A stretch of DNA of 64,000 bases from Nemopilema nomurai (lineage: Eukaryota > Cnidaria > Scyphozoa > Rhizostomeae > Rhizostomatidae): NCBI GenBank assembly GCA_003864495.1, contig ML133474.1:784550-848549 (forward strand), written 5' to 3'. The position numbers were made by a program, and so were the translations under genes. Every line of letters begins with the position of its first letter. Positions within the stretch are counted from its first letter, which is position 1. Positions 25,701-39,539 of this stretch are shown piece after piece. The notes under the pieces are model-generated. The model saw only the letters and a program-made list of their open reading frames with translations. It did not search any database and had not been told where the DNA came from.

Positions 25701-28700
25701 AAACAAAGACGGCATCGTTCTACCTTTGCCTCTTCCGTATAACAGGACTATTTGGTTTTAAAGAAGTATATATAGAGAGGAACGCTGGAGCATTTCTTTA
25801 CTTCAACAGAAAAAAATCATCGAGTGAATGGTCTACCTTTCTCACACCCCACACTCCATCTTGGCACAACCTACTGAACAGCTTCAGCTTAATGGAGAGA
25901 AGAAAATATTCATTATGACATCAGATTCAACATGCACTTCGTTGCAGCAAACGATAGGAGGAATTGCAGCTTATTACTCAAAAAGGTCAGACTTCAAAGC
26001 TTCCTTGGAGGTGCCTTTTTTCAATCTGAAGGACATTATTCTTTCGTTTTTGTATTGATAGTGCCACTTTTAACTCACCACTTTCCTACTTGCTTTATTG
26101 TCATATCTCATGTCAAGTTATCATATGACAAGATTGGTTTGCTTCATATGACAACATATGACAAGAAGACAATACTAAGGAAAGTTGGCTCTTCAACTTG
26201 ACAGTTAACTGGCATCTTGTTTGCATAATGCTTAGGGCTTTTACATGCCAGGTAATCTATAACAATTATGACCATAAATGGGGAATCATATAAAGTCAGT
26301 TGACAAGATCAAATGACAAGTGCTTGTAACAACAAAAAGAATCAGGAATGAACAGCAGCTCACCAAAGCTCGCTCTGTCACCTCCTGCCCGACAACATTT
26401 GATATATCTCCAAAGTTCGCGGCGCATTCCTTTAAAAATTGAAAAAAATGCAGAATCGATAAGACAGTCACAAAATTAAAGCTTTCTAGAATTCCCAAGT
26501 GTAATTTTCACTCATGCTGTCACTTGATAATATAATAAAAAACTTTAGCTGGATTTACCACCAAAGACCAAATAGTTATGCTAATTTTTCACCTTAACCA
26601 CAATATCGTCATGTACAATAACCTTTACAAAATAAATGGAATTCAACTATGAGAAAAACACATTCGCCCTCCTTTCCAAGAAACAGCTCTACAAAACTGA
26701 CAACGCGGAAAACAGAGTTAGAAAAAAGGCAGCTGCTGTTAGTAATTCACGTGAAATGTTTACGATGCATGAACTTCGGAAACGGCGGGTCAATGTCACA
26801 TCAAAATAGAGGCTTCTATTTGTACAAATGCTTAGAAAATACCTTGCGAATGTGAAAGAGCGGGTCGGAGCACAGCTCTCCGAAGCGATCAAGGAATAAG
26901 CGTTCGGTGATATCGCCACCAACAAGGGTAGTTATCTTCGTCATCAGCTGAGAAACAACATAAATAATATATCAAAGAAAATTGGCTTTATAGGAAGTGG
27001 TGCTTGCTGGAAAAATATGAGCTTTGCCATGACAATCAACAAGTAAAACTGGTCTTCGTAAATAATCGATGCAGCGAGGTACCATGCTCCCAATGCCGAA
27101 AATCCTAAAGACAGCATTTGCGGAACCTGATTAATCAACGCAAGCCTGCAGGGGACTTTTTTTAAGCAATCTTTCGGATCTGTACCGAAAAAGCTCTCTG
27201 TCATAGGGCAACGCACCGCCAGCAATAAACTTTTTTTTCAGAGAAGGTGTTTACGAAAACGGAGAAAAGGTTCCATGAATTGTACTTGTCTGATACCTTA
27301 GCCCATTCTCACACTGAGGCTAGCTACAACATTGGCAAAAATTTAGCACTATTTCTAGAAACTGGACATTTTAACATTATCTATCTTTTCAATACAATAT
27401 CGATAAACACGAAGGCGCATGGCCAAAAACTAGCTCCCGAATGCACAAATCGACCTTTTGAATCAACCGACCGGGAAGCTAAAGATTTTGGATAAAGAAG
27501 GCAAATTTCATTCCGCGCTGGATGCTCTCTTGCTGCAAAGCTCAAAGTGATTTTGACAATTTGGGAAGGCAATGTTCAAGTGAGAAAGTGTTTCGACACT
27601 GCTGTTGAAGAGAATTATCTGGCGAGAGATTAAGGTCGGGTAGTGATCTCAAATGAGAGATTAAGGTCGGGTAGTGATCTCAAAATCTTCTGGTCAAAAA
27701 ACCAGAATTCAAAGATGCCCAAGAGTATTGAATAGGACCAATGGAAATGAAGTGATGCAACAACATGCTAACTATGCTCTTTGTTTTAACATATGGAATC
27801 TGATGAAAACGCCGGTGCTTACCAACTTGGTACAACACAAAAACGGTAGCACCTGGGTGTATAATTCGCTAAAAGGCGTGCGTTCACACGTGTGCTACTC
27901 TAAACTCCTGAGGTCATTTGCATTTAACAGGGCGGACGGCTTACGCATCTGCCCACGCAGTAGTTCGCAGGTGATTTACCTAGCACCATTTACTGGAATC
28001 TGACTTCGCAGTTCGGGTGCAAAGTCCATCATGTTGTTGTTGTTGTTGCTGTTGTTATTGTTGTATCACTTTTCGCACATTCTACAGGCATTTTGATTCG
28101 TGATATAATGGTTTTATTAGCAGTGTAAATTCGTTGAAATGTATTATTACCGTGACAGCCTCCGTTCTGAAATCATCACCACTGTCCGGCTCCGTCAATT
28201 GCAAGAGGACTGGGCACACCTGTACTTCGACGTCATCCCTCGTGATCAAATCGTGTTCCATCAGCTGCAGTAGTGACCCTTGGCTCGATTTCCGCACCTT
28301 GAAAGCAACAACAACCAAACGCACGTAGGTAGATGGCCTTATACAGTGAGGTTATGGCTGCGTCAGGAATGACTTCAAACCAGCAGGCAAGTGACACTCT
28401 GGTCAGCCGGCCACGTTACCACTTTTGCTACTGATTTGCCGTTAAATAAATTAAGTTAAGGCCCACTTGCTCAAGATTCTCCATGCTTTTGAAAGAACAT
28501 GTGTCCATGCTTTTGAAAGAACATGGCCCAGAGATCACGCTCTTTTATTGAATGACAACGACTGGAGCCAACTTATCATGGCACATGGCTAAGCATATTA
28601 GCCCAGGCACCTCTTTCTCATACGCAAACACTATCGCAAGAGATTTAGTTCGCTCGAAGAAGAGTTAAATGTCTGTTTTGAAACATAGATTAGAAGTGCT

Positions 28701-31700
28701 TTAGGCCATACATCCGCTCATCAAGATTCCAGAAGCATAGTCGAATTTGCTGCTCCTCTGACAGCAAGGACTTTTTAGAATCGTTGTTTAGCGCATCTGG
28801 GCTACCAAAAGAAACTCCAGCCGGACATTTTCAATTCATGGAAGTGGTTTTCTTAATAACGTGTGAAACTGCATTGAACTTCACTCTCTGTTGCAGCTTT
28901 TATGCAAAAGTGGGTTGAAAAATCAACAAGATTCAACGAGACTGTGATTTTCATAAACGTATGGACAAATTTGAGGTCTTGGGCGTGATGACAGGGCCTG
29001 CTATTGGGTAGATAGTGGTTACAGGGGGTCCTGATTACAAATGGGGGCCATGCGTGGGGGCCATGCGTGGGGGCCATGCGTGGGGCCATGTGGGGTGCTA
29101 GCGAATGCAGACGGAAACCAACTGAAGGCAGTACCTGGCTGTGTTGATCGGTGAGGAATCGGACGACGATTGGCAGAATGTACTTGGGAACGGTCTCGTG
29201 GCTCAGCTGCAACTCGGCCAGGACGATGCAGACCGAAGGAAGCTGTTCGACCAATTCCGTCCTCACCGATGGCTCTAGAAGCACAGAAAGTGTCATGAGT
29301 GGAAAGCGCAATGAGCAAATACCTCATTATAGTGGTTACGCCCTCTAAAGTATTCGGAGATTCTTCTGATCTTTGAGATCTCCTCATAGTATACTGCAGT
29401 ATAGAAAATCTTAACAGTGACTCTATGAAACAAACAAATCTACCATCCAAAATCATGGAAGAAATTCTTTGAGTTGAAATAATGACTAGATATTAAAGAT
29501 TATTATTTGTAAATGACTGAAGTAGAGATCGTGCCTAAAGAATTTAAAATGAAAATCAATTGAGTCCCAAGCTAATTTATATCACTTTGGTACTTCTAAG
29601 GAAAAATAAGTTGGAAAGGTTTTACGGTCTGTTTCAAATCTCAGAAAATTGTTGCAGTGTGATTATAGTGTGGTAATGTGATTTGAAAAATGCCTCGAGT
29701 TCCCGGTGGAACTGTTACCAGAAAATGAGCTGGCGGCTTTCAAACGAGATGACATCGCCTTCTAAGGATCAGAGAATGTTGAGTGACGTGTGATCTAATT
29801 ACAAACCTATGTCTTCAGAAAGATGGTGGATTATTTGCAGTACGGTATGGCAATCCTTCTCTGTCGTAACTGTCTGCATCGTTTCCACGACATTCCGGGC
29901 CACCATTTGCCTGAAACAAGTTTCTTTAAGTGAGTGACAATGATAAATAAAAATTGCAAAAGTGAACTATCTACAAAACTACGTGGATGACAATTTGTTT
30001 CTGAAGCAGATTGGGCTTTTATTAAAAAAACGACTTTCTGTGTTGTTTTCGCAAACGCTTTACGATAGGTTTAGTGGAGGACCAGAAAAAAGAAAAAAAA
30101 CTGATGGCCAAAATGACCAGGAAATATAACGGTCATGAAAGGACACTAGAAATATGAAAAATTCAGACATGAATCACGTTAATGTTAAACACGTCAAATA
30201 AAAAAGAACAGCTGATTTGTACTTGAATAACTGTTAAGAATGACATGCTTTTGGAATGTAATAATAGAGAAGCTATCAACAAGTGTGCTGATAACAACGC
30301 AATATCGAGCTATCAAAAATAAATTGGATTCTGATAGATTGAGGGGAGTCACGGGGAGCGGCGAGCAGGTCGAACAGAACAGCAAGAAGCGATTGTATGG
30401 AGAACCAATGATCGCCACGATGGTCATTAAAACAGCAAAACAAAGCATTAACCATTAACAACCGAATCTGAATAGTTGCGATTAAAAGAAACGGTAGATG
30501 GCGATAACCTGACAAATCTCAGAGCAACATACAACTGATTCACGTAAACAACATTTGATAAACGGAATGACAGCAGCCCAAAACACAAACGCGGATATTA
30601 GGGATGATAAATTGTTCATATCTTAATAAGAACTTAGGTCCCCTCATTTCATCGATACTTCGTTATTTGAGCGTCGAAAATAACGGGAAGAATCGGAGCC
30701 GAGAAGAAAGCAAAGATACCTTTGTTGCTTCGTGAAGACGATGCAAACCCTCTGGCTCTCTCTGGCAACTGGAACGGAGCTACATCTCCGTACACCATAA
30801 TCCATGCTATCGAACTGTAACGCTATTAGCGAGTTCATCTTACTGTCTCACGACGTAAGCAAAAAACTGGCCTTTATACAGAACGACCCTGACTTCACTA
30901 TGAATATTAATGAACTTCTCTCGAAAAGGCATCTGCTTGTCGATGTAATATTCCCAAAAAGAACTTGTCTGCTTTCTTCACCATAGACAACCTTTTCATC
31001 ATCCGACAAGTCATTCGCCGCTATAGCGCTAAGTTCACAAACGTTATTGCAATCGTCAGCACAGTAAACATGCAATTTTGAGGAACTGCCGTAAATAGAT
31101 AACATGTAAACAGACTGAAGCACTGGCAAGAACTAAACTGGATCTGGCTATAAGTAAGGAAAGATTTAGAATCACATACACTCAACAGCCCCTTTGCCCC
31201 ACAAGCCAAAGAGAAAGAGACCGTCTGAGGCATATCTTTGGCCACATGATATAGATGTCAGAGCTTCATGCTGCACAGACAGAAATGCTAATATTAACCG
31301 AAAAGGTAAAGCAAGGACGGGTATAGAGAAAAATTATTGGGTAGAAGATGCGATCTTCTTGACAAATCCCATCTCTCAACAACAGGTCCTCTCTGGCCAT
31401 ACTTTATTAACATGAATCGACATTTCTAGGCAAGGACAATTAGGAATCTGCTCGAATCAGCACAAAGATAGGCACCACATGGGAAAACAGCACCCACTGA
31501 GATCAAAGCTTCAACTTGCTTTTACCTTACGCTGTATAGAGTAACCTAACTTAGCTGAAATAAGAATGCATTTAGCTGGAAATCGGGTCCAAGAAACAGG
31601 TTTTAATACAGGTTTATACATAAACAGGTTTTAGGCATGAAAACTATAAACAATGAAGCTGCCAGTTAGCTACACTTCAAAGTAACATAAGTAGACGGAT

Positions 31701-34700
31701 TTATGGGCGCCATGTGTGAGTGGCCCCTCGGTATAAAATTTAGTGCTAGTTGAATTGAAACAAATTATTTGCAGGGTCAAACGAACAAAACATTACATGA
31801 CAGCACAACGATATTTTGAACCCAAACAAGTGTGTTCAGCTGTAGTAGGGAACAAGAAAACAGGTTTTAGCTAAGGTTTTCATGCACAAACCAGTTTGAG
31901 GCGAAACGACATGCAAACAATCAAATATCACAGCAGAGGATAATGGGGAATTTCCCAAGATCAAGAGCATCTGCAGTAGATCACCAACACAGAGCGGCAC
32001 CCAGCTTCCATTCACTGTAATCCATTGGTCGGAACACGCCAGAGAGTGCAATGTGCTGGAACACCAAATATGGCTGGGATAAAAGGGCCATGTGGCAAGG
32101 ACTGAACAGGCAACTCGAATTGGCGTTTCACAACAAACAGAGTAGGTGATCATCATTACTGAGTTACCTGCATTAATTACCATCGAGAGAGCAAGAAAAG
32201 ATTCTTTGAACAGAAAACCGCCAAAACACAGACATCGGACAGTGCAGTAAGTCGTCAATGGGACAAAAAGGGAAGATTACTTAACCAGTGTATTGTCCCC
32301 AGATAGTTCGCAATAAAAAAATCGCTGCGAATTTCGAGATACCTAGTTCGTATCATTATAAAAAGATCTGTCACGAAACACGAAACGTTCAAGGCAGTTT
32401 CATCAGGTCCTTGTTCTTGCTTACAGGTCACTGTGAGAACCATTCGAATTCTCGCTTCAAGGTTTATTATTAAGCACCGAAGACTAGACAGATCGGTTAA
32501 GCTGAGGATCAATAACATTGAGTTTTACTGGACAACCAATTTCCAGACTGCCTTTTCACACGAAATAGATCATAATCTCATCTTGAATAAAAGGTCATCA
32601 ACATAAAATGTCCATATTCTCTGGACTACCGCAGCTTTTAAGGGTTGGTCACTTGACTTGAACCTCGTCAACAAAATAAGATGTTGCTTTTATACAGGCT
32701 AGCGATTGACATAGAATTATATCTGAGCCAAAGAATCACAGTATTTTGCAAAAAAATTGAATGACAAACCTTGAAACAAAAACTAACAAACTCATTGAAA
32801 CTAAAAATATTTGAAATTTTTGGCATAAACAAAATAATCAAAAACAGATGATTGGGATAAATTTTATTGCATGGGTTACATACAATACATCAAGGAGTCA
32901 TTAGAAATTGAACAAGGGGTTTTCTAGTTAGTCACAGCAAAACTTCCCACCTTTCCTTTTTCTATGCCCAACAGTAGCACCATATTAATTTGCAGTCATT
33001 CAACATCAAAGTTATAACAATTTGCTCAGGGACATCTACTTAGTTTTTTTCTGGGAGCAATCAATTTATATTTGACAAAAGCTGTCTAATGCTGGAGTCC
33101 CATTTTGGTTTCCAAGCCACAAACTATTTATACAGATAGCTTTTGGTCATTTCTGATATTGGCACACCCTGTGGAATTCTGGATGAAAAACTAATTAAAG
33201 CAAACAAAAAGAATGGTTCTGGTGGTCTGTGCTATTTTAAAAGGAAAAATAGAATATTTTCCATGGCTGTTCTACTGTTCCACAATTGTTGCATGAACTG
33301 TGAGTGTAAGTTTAACCTAAAGGTAAGCTAGATGATGTACAAAGAAATGCAAGCATAGAAAACAAATCCCACCTGGTAAAGATATTTTCACTTATACAGT
33401 ACTTCTTCATTTTCTCCACAGGACTAAGAAGGTCATCTGGGTTATCCTGATCAAGTATCGATGGTTCATAAAATCCACCATAGTCTGCAAAAAACATTAT
33501 TGAAATTATTGAATATCGAATAGCAAACCATTAGTGACAAGTTATAAAGAAATAAATTGATGATTGCAAACTCTATTTACATCTGGTACAATTTCTAGCT
33601 ATGCATATCATAGCTTTTTTAAACAAACTAATGTGAGTTACCAATGGCCAATATAATAAAAAAATAAATAATAAACATCAAATTCCTTGTATGTATATTC
33701 ATTGCAAAAATTACAGGTACAATTGAACAATATCAATTCTCAGGTCCTTTTCCCGAAAATTTGTAAAACTGGGGAACATCTAATCTCTTTGTTACTGAGT
33801 TTCATATTTAGCTATAGCCATATGCTATGGTATAAAATCATACATTTTGTAATGTGCATCAGATGTCTTTAATTAGGAGTTTCTTAAGTAATAAGGACAC
33901 TTGCTCTTGGCAAAAATTTAATCCACAAAAGGAGGATTCAGGTTGTTAAATGTTATATAATTTTCCATTGCATAATATGTAAATCTTTCTTATGAGAAGT
34001 TATTGTTTCATTCTTGGTTAGTGTCCTTTAGAAGCACCCTTTTGACACTAAAGCCAACATGGCTTAAACTCCAGAGAAAGGACAATATTGGAGAGAAATG
34101 CCTTTCTTTTGGTGAGACTGTCAGAAAGCAACTCTATATCAGTTTTCCTATGCAGTTATCAGTAATTTGTTACTATGTACTAGGCATAACCACAAGAGAT
34201 AGCTATAACAAATCTTTGTAAGAGTGGCTATAACAAATGAGAAGCCACCAAGTGCAGAACATTCTGATATAATATTTCTTATTAAGACTGGTGTCTGAAG
34301 TCTGTGAGTTGCTTGATGCAGGTGCAGAGTTAAGTGATTGACAACAACAGCTGAGGTCTCATAACACCATGGAAGATCACCTAGCACCTCCCAATGGTAA
34401 GAAATGGAGTGAAATAAATGATGGTCAATAGACCAGGTATGGAAGTGAATTCACTTTGCTTCAATAACCAAGTGGTGAAAAAATAACTGTGAGATGGGTC
34501 ATTATTTGGCACAAATTTTATGTTTTGAAACCTGCCTTAGTAAGCAAACTGCTTCTCTAGGAATTAATGGAAAGAAGGAAAGCAGGTAACTTGATAGACT
34601 ATGTAGAACCTCAATTAAATAATCATTAATAAAACCTGCAACCTGCAGAGAGAGAGAAATGATGCATTGTTCATTGAATGCAGCCTTCATTAGCTGACTA

Positions 34701-36829
34701 ACATCATGAATAAAATATTCAAAATAATGCAGATGTTATCAAGTCATTCTTAAACTTCAATTATTAGCTATCAATGTTGCTCTTTATCAGTGACAAGGAC
34801 TTTGTAAACCAAAGATAATATATGACTGAATGTGAACAAATGTGGTATGTTATAGCCAGGTTGTGGAGAGAATTTATGTCACAGATGAAATTAACATTTT
34901 GAAAATATTTTCAATTTTTTAATGCTAAAAGTTGACAAGATAAAACAAAGATAAAACATTAGACCTTTGAAACAAGACATAACCTTTATGAAACAGTCAT
35001 AAATTAAATACCCACATTAAAATATTCTTTCAGAATTTGGAGACAAAACAGGTGTAGTGCCTTCATAATCCAGAAAACAAATATTTCAAAAAACTACCAA
35101 ACCACTTTCAAATTTAATCATCATTATTGAGGCTCCAAACTGCTATGAACTAAGGTATATAACCATTTTGGTGATTAAACTTTCAATCTTAAAAACAACC
35201 CAGGTTGATATGTGTGATTCTTTAGCTTTCATCTTCATAAAAAACTGTTTGCAGTGCAGAAATGACCATAAACTGATAAAGTATAAACTGACTTTTAAGA
35301 ATCAGTTATATACTTCATATATTCTAAATTGCATCAGTTCACCCTAAAACCTAATCTGTAGGACAAGTTGCATAAGAAACCTTTATTGTAAAATAATGCA
35401 TCCAATATTTGATGTGGCAGTTAAAATGTCACAGTTGTTACATGACTATTTCCAATAACTAGCTAGGTAAGTCTTTGCCCAAATACTCATTGCCCTCAAC
35501 CCCCCAGAAAAAAAGAAATATCAAAGATTAAACTTAACTGGACCAAAATCTAGAAATAGAAACAAAGTGGGTCTTGAAAACATTATCATGCTAAAGATGT
35601 GTTTAATATGTAAATCAAATATGTGCATCACATGTAGTTACAGAACCCAACAAATGTAGGAAACAACCAAAGTTCAGCATACTTTGGCTGAATGTATTGC
35701 ATGTAGCATTTAATGACCCCCAAGATTATTAAAGTATTATCAGTAGACCATTCTTTGCAGAATGGTAGGGGGCACTGGAGTACAATAGTGTCCATATCTA
35801 CAAAATACTTTCCCATGAAACCAATTTTAAAGAGCTGATGTTACATCTGTCTTGACAAGTATGCCTCATTTGTTTGATTTGGGCTCTCAAAAATGTACAT
35901 ATTTATATAAATCCTGAGAAATCTGGAAACTGCAAGAGTATCAGTAACAAAACTTTGAAATTAATGATGGTCTCAATCTTAAGGACCATTCAATAAGAAT
36001 TACTCAAAGATTCAAAGCAAAATCGCATTACCGTTTAATTCACCTATCAAACTAATAGGTTTAGCAATAATTTATCCCAGCGAAAATCGATATGTTATGT
36101 TTCCCTCTATTTAAGTTAAAGACTACTAACTTTTAGGAGTTGAACAAGTCACATCAACATAGACCCTCTAGGGCCAACTGCTTACAACATATTCTGCCAA
36201 ACTAACGACTCAGTGGTAGTTGCTTGGGAGGGGGTGGTCCCGCTAGATTTCTTGCCAAGCGGCCACAACGAGTATCTTGAATCTCGTAACTTCGCAGGTT
36301 TTTTCGATTAGAAACTGCCATAAGATGCTGTTCTTGATAATTTTTTATTAGCCACGAGAGAGACTAACAAGAATTCCCTGGCAGTGTGACCATATATCAG
36401 TTTCAGAAGTGGGGACATATCGATAACGATCGGCAACTAGGCCACTCGGGAAAGGCATATAGTAGGCATAATTTCAGCTGCGGCGTACACCCTGTTTCCT
36501 ATATATTTACAACATGTCCCGCTATCAGATGCAATGATCAAATATAGTCCTACGAAAACGCAGTAATGTTCGAGAAAAATAGTAACTATAACTATATTTT
36601 GAAAACTGAGCTTACCGTTACTGTCGTAGTCTCCTTGATCATCGTCGTCTTCATTCCGATAAACTGGCAGTATAGAGCTTATATCTGCGCAAAAAGCACA
36701 AATAACATCAAGCATATATGCACTCAAACATAAAGTGATTCATATGCTTAATGTCGAAATTAAAAAGCAGACGGCAACGACAGGAAGGAGTATTTCCTAA
36801 AGACGCGAAACGGTACACTTACCCGCCAT
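13720..36829 (-). CDS. PPP4R1: Serine/threonine-protein phosphatase 4 regulatory subunit 1
   Basis: Nineteen minus-strand coding exons join in frame with GT-AG borders, 5' to 3': 36823-36829, 36616-36684, 33373-33484, 29807-29910, 29135-29274, 28151-28297, 26843-26947, 26364-26429, 25837-25887, 25262-25369, 24770-24963, 23538-23973, 18568-18753, 17928-18047, 16901-17043, 16342-16462, 15325-15446, 14815-14981, 13720-14201. The sum is 2,880 bases, 959 residues plus stop, close to human PPP4R1 (950). Diagnostic stretches include SENIFTRQMVAR, VWGVRK, LYNSFLYWKSPLPEI, AQTIDTELARHC, WKVRRTLAFSIHDLAL and IFNGFLKDLDEVRIGVLKHL. Two HEAT-repeat blocks (about residues 60-365 and 514-815) flank an acidic linker, as in the family. 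The protein is a scaffold that binds the PP4 catalytic subunit. The C-terminal exon adds an acidic tail after the HEAT block that is longer than in human. The least certain border is the exon 18 donor at 14815. Confidence 0.92.
15457..15479. repeat. (ATT)n microsatellite beside a PPP4R1 splice acceptor
   Basis: A run of ATT triplets sits about ten bases upstream (in gene direction) of the acceptor of exon 17 (exon start 15446). On the minus strand it reads as (AAT)n just before the short pyrimidine tract, where the branch point would be expected. Confidence 0.9.
19210..19290. repeat. Degenerate CAAATCCAAG short tandem repeat
   Basis: About eight imperfect copies of a roughly 10-bp unit (CAAATCCAAG and variants with CAAATCAAG, CAAATCATGG) run head to tail inside the PPP4R1 intron. 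Confidence 0.9.
22206..22259. repeat. Three perfect 18-bp tandem copies
   Basis: The unit CACAATCTTTAGTCCCCC is repeated three times without interruption. Each copy has a C-run on this strand (G-run on the transcribed strand of PPP4R1). Confidence 0.95.
22994..23051. repeat. Five CACGTG E-boxes at an exact 13-bp period
   Basis: The palindrome CACGTG begins at 22994, 23007, 23020, 23033 and 23046, separated by the constant spacer CACATAT (sharing bases with the core). It is a short tandem repeat that is also an E-box (bHLH) array within the PPP4R1 intron. Binding is not shown. Confidence 0.9.
27624..27685. repeat. Direct repeat, two 31-bp copies
   Basis: A 31-bp segment beginning GAGAGATTAAGGTCGGG occurs twice back to back (27624-27654 and 27655-27685) in the PPP4R1 intron between exons 6 and 7. 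The second copy differs only at its last bases. Confidence 0.85.
28033..28064. repeat. (GTT)n microsatellite
   Basis: An imperfect TTG/GTT run lies about 90 bases beyond the donor of PPP4R1 exon 6, within the following intron. Confidence 0.85.
28480..28525. repeat. Direct repeat, two 22-bp copies
   Basis: The segment CCATGCTTTTGAAAGAACAT appears twice, 24 bases apart start to start, in the PPP4R1 intron between exons 5 and 6. Confidence 0.85.
29043..29095. repeat. 13-bp G-rich tandem repeat near the PPP4R1 exon 5 donor
   Basis: Three exact copies of GGGGGCCATGCGT (29043-29081) and a decayed fourth lie 40 bases past the exon 5 donor (exon ends at 29135). Read through the donor, the minus frame stays open across the array. 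Confidence 0.9.
29911..33372 (-). other. PPP4R1 intron between coding exons 3 and 4
   Basis: A 3.5-kb intron, AT-rich. The open frames inside it (for example 30848-31129 and 31836-32258) have no recognisable domain or conserved pattern. No array or RNA gene was seen. Confidence 0.6.
33485..36615 (-). other. PPP4R1 intron between coding exons 2 and 3
   Basis: A 3.1-kb AT-rich intron without a recognisable nested gene, mobile element or repeat array. Confidence 0.6.
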
Positions 36830-39480
36830 CTTGAAAAGAGTGACGACATGAATGAGGCAAGACTATGGGTGCTTCTGGTATGCGGCCTTCTTAGTTGGAG
36901 ATCTGACATAAAACATTTTGAGAATTCTTTACTTGAGCAATAGAGTCTAGATAAGTCGATTTTTGAATTTTAGGAAAACTCCTTTAGCACAAAGAAGCAA
37001 ACATTCAGGAGAAATCTCCATTGACTTAGAAAAGATGTCTCAGAAGGGGTGATCTCATGGAAGATATTTGAAAAAAATTCCTCCTTACTGTGTGTAGTAT
37101 ACGTTATGACTAAAATAACTCCATAATAGCCAAATGAAATAGGCGTAGCTTACAAGCATCGGTGGCGTTTCTAAGGGGAGGGGGGAGCCCAGGATTTTCG
37201 TTGGCCCCTTCACTTTTGTAAGAAGAGTTTTTGTCATGGCTAGTTTTTCCACCTATTCGCTCTCGAGCATTCTCTCTTAACTGCGGCATGCATTAAATTT
37301 ATACTCTAAATTTTTTAAATAAGTAGATTAAGATCACCAGTAAGGCTGTATTTCGTAAATATATTGTGTCCGTAAGCTACATTCCCAGGGTTTTCGGTGA
37401 TGCCTCCCCCCCTCCCCCCAGTTTTGTCAAAAAGAGGTAAACTCCTAAAGCTCCAGTCAGCTCTAAGAATGGTCGGTACTATTTGTAACTCTGTCTGGCC
37501 TTAGCAGAAGCACTAGAGCGAATGGTTTGGTAAGTTATGAAATAGTCATAAGTTATATACCGTAGCCACATACTCCAATAACTAAAGTTGTTTGTTTTCA
37601 CTGATAGGAGGGTTCTAAACGGATGAGAACGCTCAAACATAACATTTTATCTTGGTACAAATCTCGGGAACGAGCCCATTATCCTATGACACCCTTTGTT
37701 AACACTTAACGACTATATCCCTGAATAACTCCGTAGACGAAAGGCAATTAGAACACTTGTTTCTATTGCAAAGCAACAGCCAAATAACATAAAAAGTCAG
37801 ATCCATTTAAATGCACTTAAAAATAATAATAATGGAGGAAACTTTTCATTTTCAATTCAATTAAAACTACAATTACAAATTTCACTATTACAAAGGTAAT
37901 TTGCCATCGGTTAGCCAAGGTTTACAAAGAAAAATACTATTACAAGCACAAACAAAAGAAATTAACAAAAAGAAGGAAAAAGTGTTCGTCATTTTTTGTT
38001 TTAGAAGTTGTCAGTAGCAAAGGTCGTTAGAATTGAAGACGTTCAGGATTATTCCAAGACTTGTCTCTGTGACAGAAAATGTAATAGGTAGGATAGTTAA
38101 GTTGAATAGTTTAGAGATCACGAAGCAGAGATGATTCTCGCTGATATGATTTTCTCGATGAAACCAAAGTGGTTTTCTTGTTGCTTAAGTTGCCAGTAGC
38201 GGCAAACGCAGAGATCCATTACAAAATTTTAATATTTTTAGTGTAAACACTTTTGCAAGAAGGAACAGCAAGCAATTATAAAAAATTTCTAGAGATCAGT
38301 TCACCATATACATTATATACACACTGCCATTTATAGTCATATTCCTTCCATTCATAGGATCTTTCAAAGGAAAAGCAATAAGCAGTGTCTCCAACTTCTG
38401 GTTATGTGCAAAAATGTAAACTACCAACTAAACATAGGTTATCACATTAATGTTTCTCTGAGCACCAGGTTCCAAGTAAAAAAGTTTTGAATTTTCTTAA
38501 CCAATATAAAACCTATCTAAATTTAGCCAATCAGCACACATTCTTACACAACAAAATCACTTAGCAGCTAGAATTAGGCCCATTTTGGCCATTTCAGTAT
38601 GTTTATGAACCAAAAGCAAAGAGATATTATTAAGCCTACAAAAATATGAAGCTTTGGCTTTTTTCAAAAGGATGCAAGAGCAAGATTCAAATAAGTTTCA
38701 GCTGTAGAAAATACTTGTCTCCAAACTTGGAGACAAGGTATAGACTTCAACATGCATCATATGTGCTTTTAAATGCAACAAATGAGGTAACTGTATAAAT
38801 CTACTGTATAAGAGCGATTAAGCAATACAAATAAATTGGCAATAAATTCACAAAGAGTGCCTAACCAAAAAGAATTTTGGATAAGTCTCAAATTCAGCAA
38901 AAAGGATAAACAAGTTTGACCTTAAAAATGCATTACAACAGGGACACTCAAACAAAGGACTTACTGATCAAGTTCAATGAAAATGAATATCTTCAAACGT
39001 TTTAGGTAGTATCAGGTCAAGGTTGCATCTATTAATTGTTTTAGAAAAAGTCAAAATAAGGTTAAAGCACATAACATTTCAACAAGAAGCCATTATCACT
39101 GATGCAGCTAGATACAAATCAACAACACTAACAAAAACACTAAGGGCTGATATTCTACTAGAAGTATATATCTTAACAACTCAACTCTGATAAAAACAAC
39201 AAATTAAATAGTAGAAAAATTAAACCAAAAATTAAATATGTAATGAAATGCAAAGTGTTATATTTGAAAATCATCTCATGAATACAATACATCACAAAAA
39301 CATTGTAACAGATTTGAAATTTTTCACTTTTTGTATTAATTCAAATGTTACCAGAATAAATTATTATTTTTCTCTCTATAAAAGGGCATATCAATTACAA
39401 TAAGCAATTTAAATAAAACTAAAAATGTCTATCTAAGATTTCATACTTAGCCTTGCTACATCCTGTGGAAAAAACCTTCC
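36830..39480. other. Intergenic: PPP4R1 promoter side and SDR 3' flank
   Basis: PPP4R1 transcription must start to the right of 36829, so its promoter and 5' UTR lie here; no TATA box is convincing. Around 37160-37290 a GC-rich segment with GGCCCCTTCACTTTTG resembles the GGCCCCTCCACTTTCC core of the element at 46880-47065, suggesting a remnant of the same interspersed repeat type. Otherwise AT-rich with no gene. Confidence 0.45.
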
Positions 39481-39486
39481 TTTATT
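39481..39486 (-). terminator. Candidate AATAAA poly(A) signal for the SDR gene
   Basis: TTTATT on the plus strand gives AATAAA on the minus strand 54 bases after the stop codon of the SDR gene. Position and orientation fit; cleavage is not demonstrated. Confidence 0.45.
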
Positions 39487-39539
39487 GGTAAAAAACTAAC
39501 TTGCATCAATGAATCTGGTGTGTGTCTCTGTGAATGCTG

